Positions 25,230 through 26,104 of a stretch of 26,104 nucleotides of DNA are shown here, piece by piece. The DNA is from Bacillota bacterium (lineage in GTDB: Bacteria > Bacillota > Clostridia > Lachnospirales > Cellulosilyticaceae): the NCBI GenBank assembly GCA_023457875.1, contig JAEXBC010000455.1:1-26104 (forward strand). The letters are read 5' to 3'. The notes under the pieces were generated by a model that worked only from the letters and a program-made list of their open reading frames with translations, was not told where the DNA came from and searched no databases. Within the stretch, counting starts at the first letter, position 1, and every line of letters begins with the position of its first letter. The translations under genes were made by a program, and so were the position numbers.

Positions 25230-25841
25230 TTATTTTACACAGTTGATGATAAATGCGTTGCCATGCTTTAGTGAAAGGACTTTTACCTCTTTAAATCCAA
25301 TTTCTTTCGCAAGCGTTTCAATTTCCTCCGGATTAAAAAACTTAAAGATTTCTTTAGAATAAGAGGCTGCCTGCATATAATCTTTTGAGTAAATCACATT
25401 TGAAAATACGCCACCTGTTTTCAGGGTTCTAAATATCTCATTTAGGCCCTTTTTTGTGTCCCTCCAAAAATAGATTGTATTCATAGTAACGATGGCGTCA
25501 AAGCATTCATCATCAAAATGTAAATGACAGCAATCTCCAATTTCTAGTTGTATGTTGTTTTGGGCAACCCCTTTTTTATTTCTTCGAGAGGCGACTTTTT
25601 TGATATCCTCCGAAATATCTATGCCTGATATCTTACAGGCAAATTTTTGGTAGAGTAATTTGATTAAATGTCCATTTCCGTAGCCGATTTCTAGGACGTG
25701 GCTGTCTTTGTTTAGTGTTAAGGAGTCTCTTACACCAAGATAGAGCTGCTTATTAGCAATATTCATAAGATAGCAGCATATATTTCCGATAATGCCTCTG
25801 GGATGACTCAGTTGTGAGTCCATATAATCTGATATTTTCAT
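25230..25841 (-). CDS. Class I SAM-dependent methyltransferase (UbiE/Methyltransf_11 type)
   Basis: This is a small cytoplasmic methyltransferase of 203 residues. SAM-binding motif I is VLEIGYGNGH (49-58), with the acidic end of strand 2 in GIDISED (73-79). A motif II-like GDCCHLHFDDECFDAIVTMNTIYFW is followed by the post-motif LNEIFRTLKTGGVF. ATG 25841 has a full AGGAGG ribosome site. The substrate cannot be named: the short, helix-rich N-terminus before motif I is not diagnostic. It is a single-gene unit, convergent with the MoxR operon across a shared terminator. Confidence 0.88.
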   Translation of the reverse strand: MKISDYMDSQLSHPRGIIGNICCYLMNIANKQLYLGVRDSLTLNKDSHVLEIGYGNGHLIKLLYQKFACKISGIDISEDIKKVASRRNKKGVAQNNIQLEIGDCCHLHFDDECFDAIVTMNTIYFWRDTKKGLNEIFRTLKTGGVFSNVIYSKDYMQAASYSKEIFKFFNPEEIETLAKEIGFKEVKVLSLKHGNAFIINCVK

Positions 25842-25887
25842 GATTTACCTCCTAATCATGTTAAAGGATAGAGTATTTTACTTTGCT

Positions 25888-25916
25888 ATTATAGACAAAC
25901 ATGAACTTTCTTACAA
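25888..25916 (-). promoter_or_regulatory. Promoter of the methyltransferase gene
   Basis: On the minus strand, TTGTAA (25911-25916), a 17-base spacer, TATAAT (25888-25893), about 47 bases before the start codon. Confidence 0.6.
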
Positions 25917-25977
25917 TAAAAATCATACATCAACTGATGTGATATTACAAATATCAGCCAAATATCAACAAAGCAAG

Positions 25978-26024
25978 AAGGGAGTGTCGCGAAACTATTA
26001 AATAGTTTCGGGGCACTCTTTTAC
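25978..26024 (+). terminator. Terminator-like hairpin near the right edge
   Basis: A stem of about 17 bases (from GAGTGTCGCGAAACTAT) pairs with ATAGTTTCGGGGCACTC, with one mismatch and one wobble, around a 3-base loop, and then CTTTTACT follows. No gene in the window ends here in this direction, so it may be a remnant or a free-standing small-RNA or repeat end. Confidence 0.45.
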
Positions 26025-26104
26025 TATGTATATAACTGGAAATTTATAGCTATATTTAGAAATTTATCTTGTTTTTAGCGTGCCTTAATAAGCCTATGAT
26101 TATT

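Overview
The window looks like low-GC clostridial chromosome (Firmicutes). The base composition is AT-rich and ribosome binding sites are strong purine-rich GGAGG-type sites. The signalling genes are of the YesM/YesN type, and there is a lipoprotein-anchored sugar-binding protein and an S-layer-homology protein. I infer a Lachnospirales/Cellulosilyticum-like genome, but the genus is a guess. No phage, CRISPR array, rRNA, tRNA or intact insertion sequence is visible.

Layout. (1) 1-3610: the 3' end of a MocR/PdxR-type regulator, a SelO (YdiU) AMPylase with a repetitive charged N-terminal extension, and a six-repeat PLL-like beta-propeller protein with an unrecognised CPxC-containing N-terminal domain. 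(2) 3864-13056: a two-component system (AraC-type response regulator and YesM-like kinase), a membrane-anchored YtfQ-like binding protein, a lipoprotein binding protein, an ATPase and two permeases. Together these form a complete sugar ABC importer of the YtfQRT-YjfF (galactofuranose) type with its own extracytoplasmic sensing module. (3) 13346-14938: a small membrane-anchored orphan and a secreted SLH + BsuPI protein. (4) 15041-16429: a MATE efflux pump behind an excellent promoter with a palindrome over its -10. (5) 16430-17188: a structured terminator-like element and a decayed DUF434 gene that appears to have lost its ATG. (6) 17189-20709: a NudC-like NADH pyrophosphatase converging on a second MATE gene and folC. 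(7) 21003-25166: a MoxR / DUF58 / transglutaminase operon, followed by a bidirectional terminator and a convergent SAM methyltransferase.

How the genes work together. The best candidate for an under-described system is the 9-kb sugar module. The anchored binding protein, which is the closer relative of E. coli YtfQ, probably presents ligand to the kinase. The kinase phosphorylates the AraC-type regulator, which then activates the separate transport operon. That operon begins with a differently anchored and more diverged binding protein. Two hairpins between the binding-protein and ATPase genes would let the binding protein be made in excess. The MoxR-DUF58-transglutaminase set is a widespread but poorly understood envelope module. 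Other points worth checking are the SelO extension, the PLL-like protein, the SLH-BsuPI protein and the altered NudC signature.
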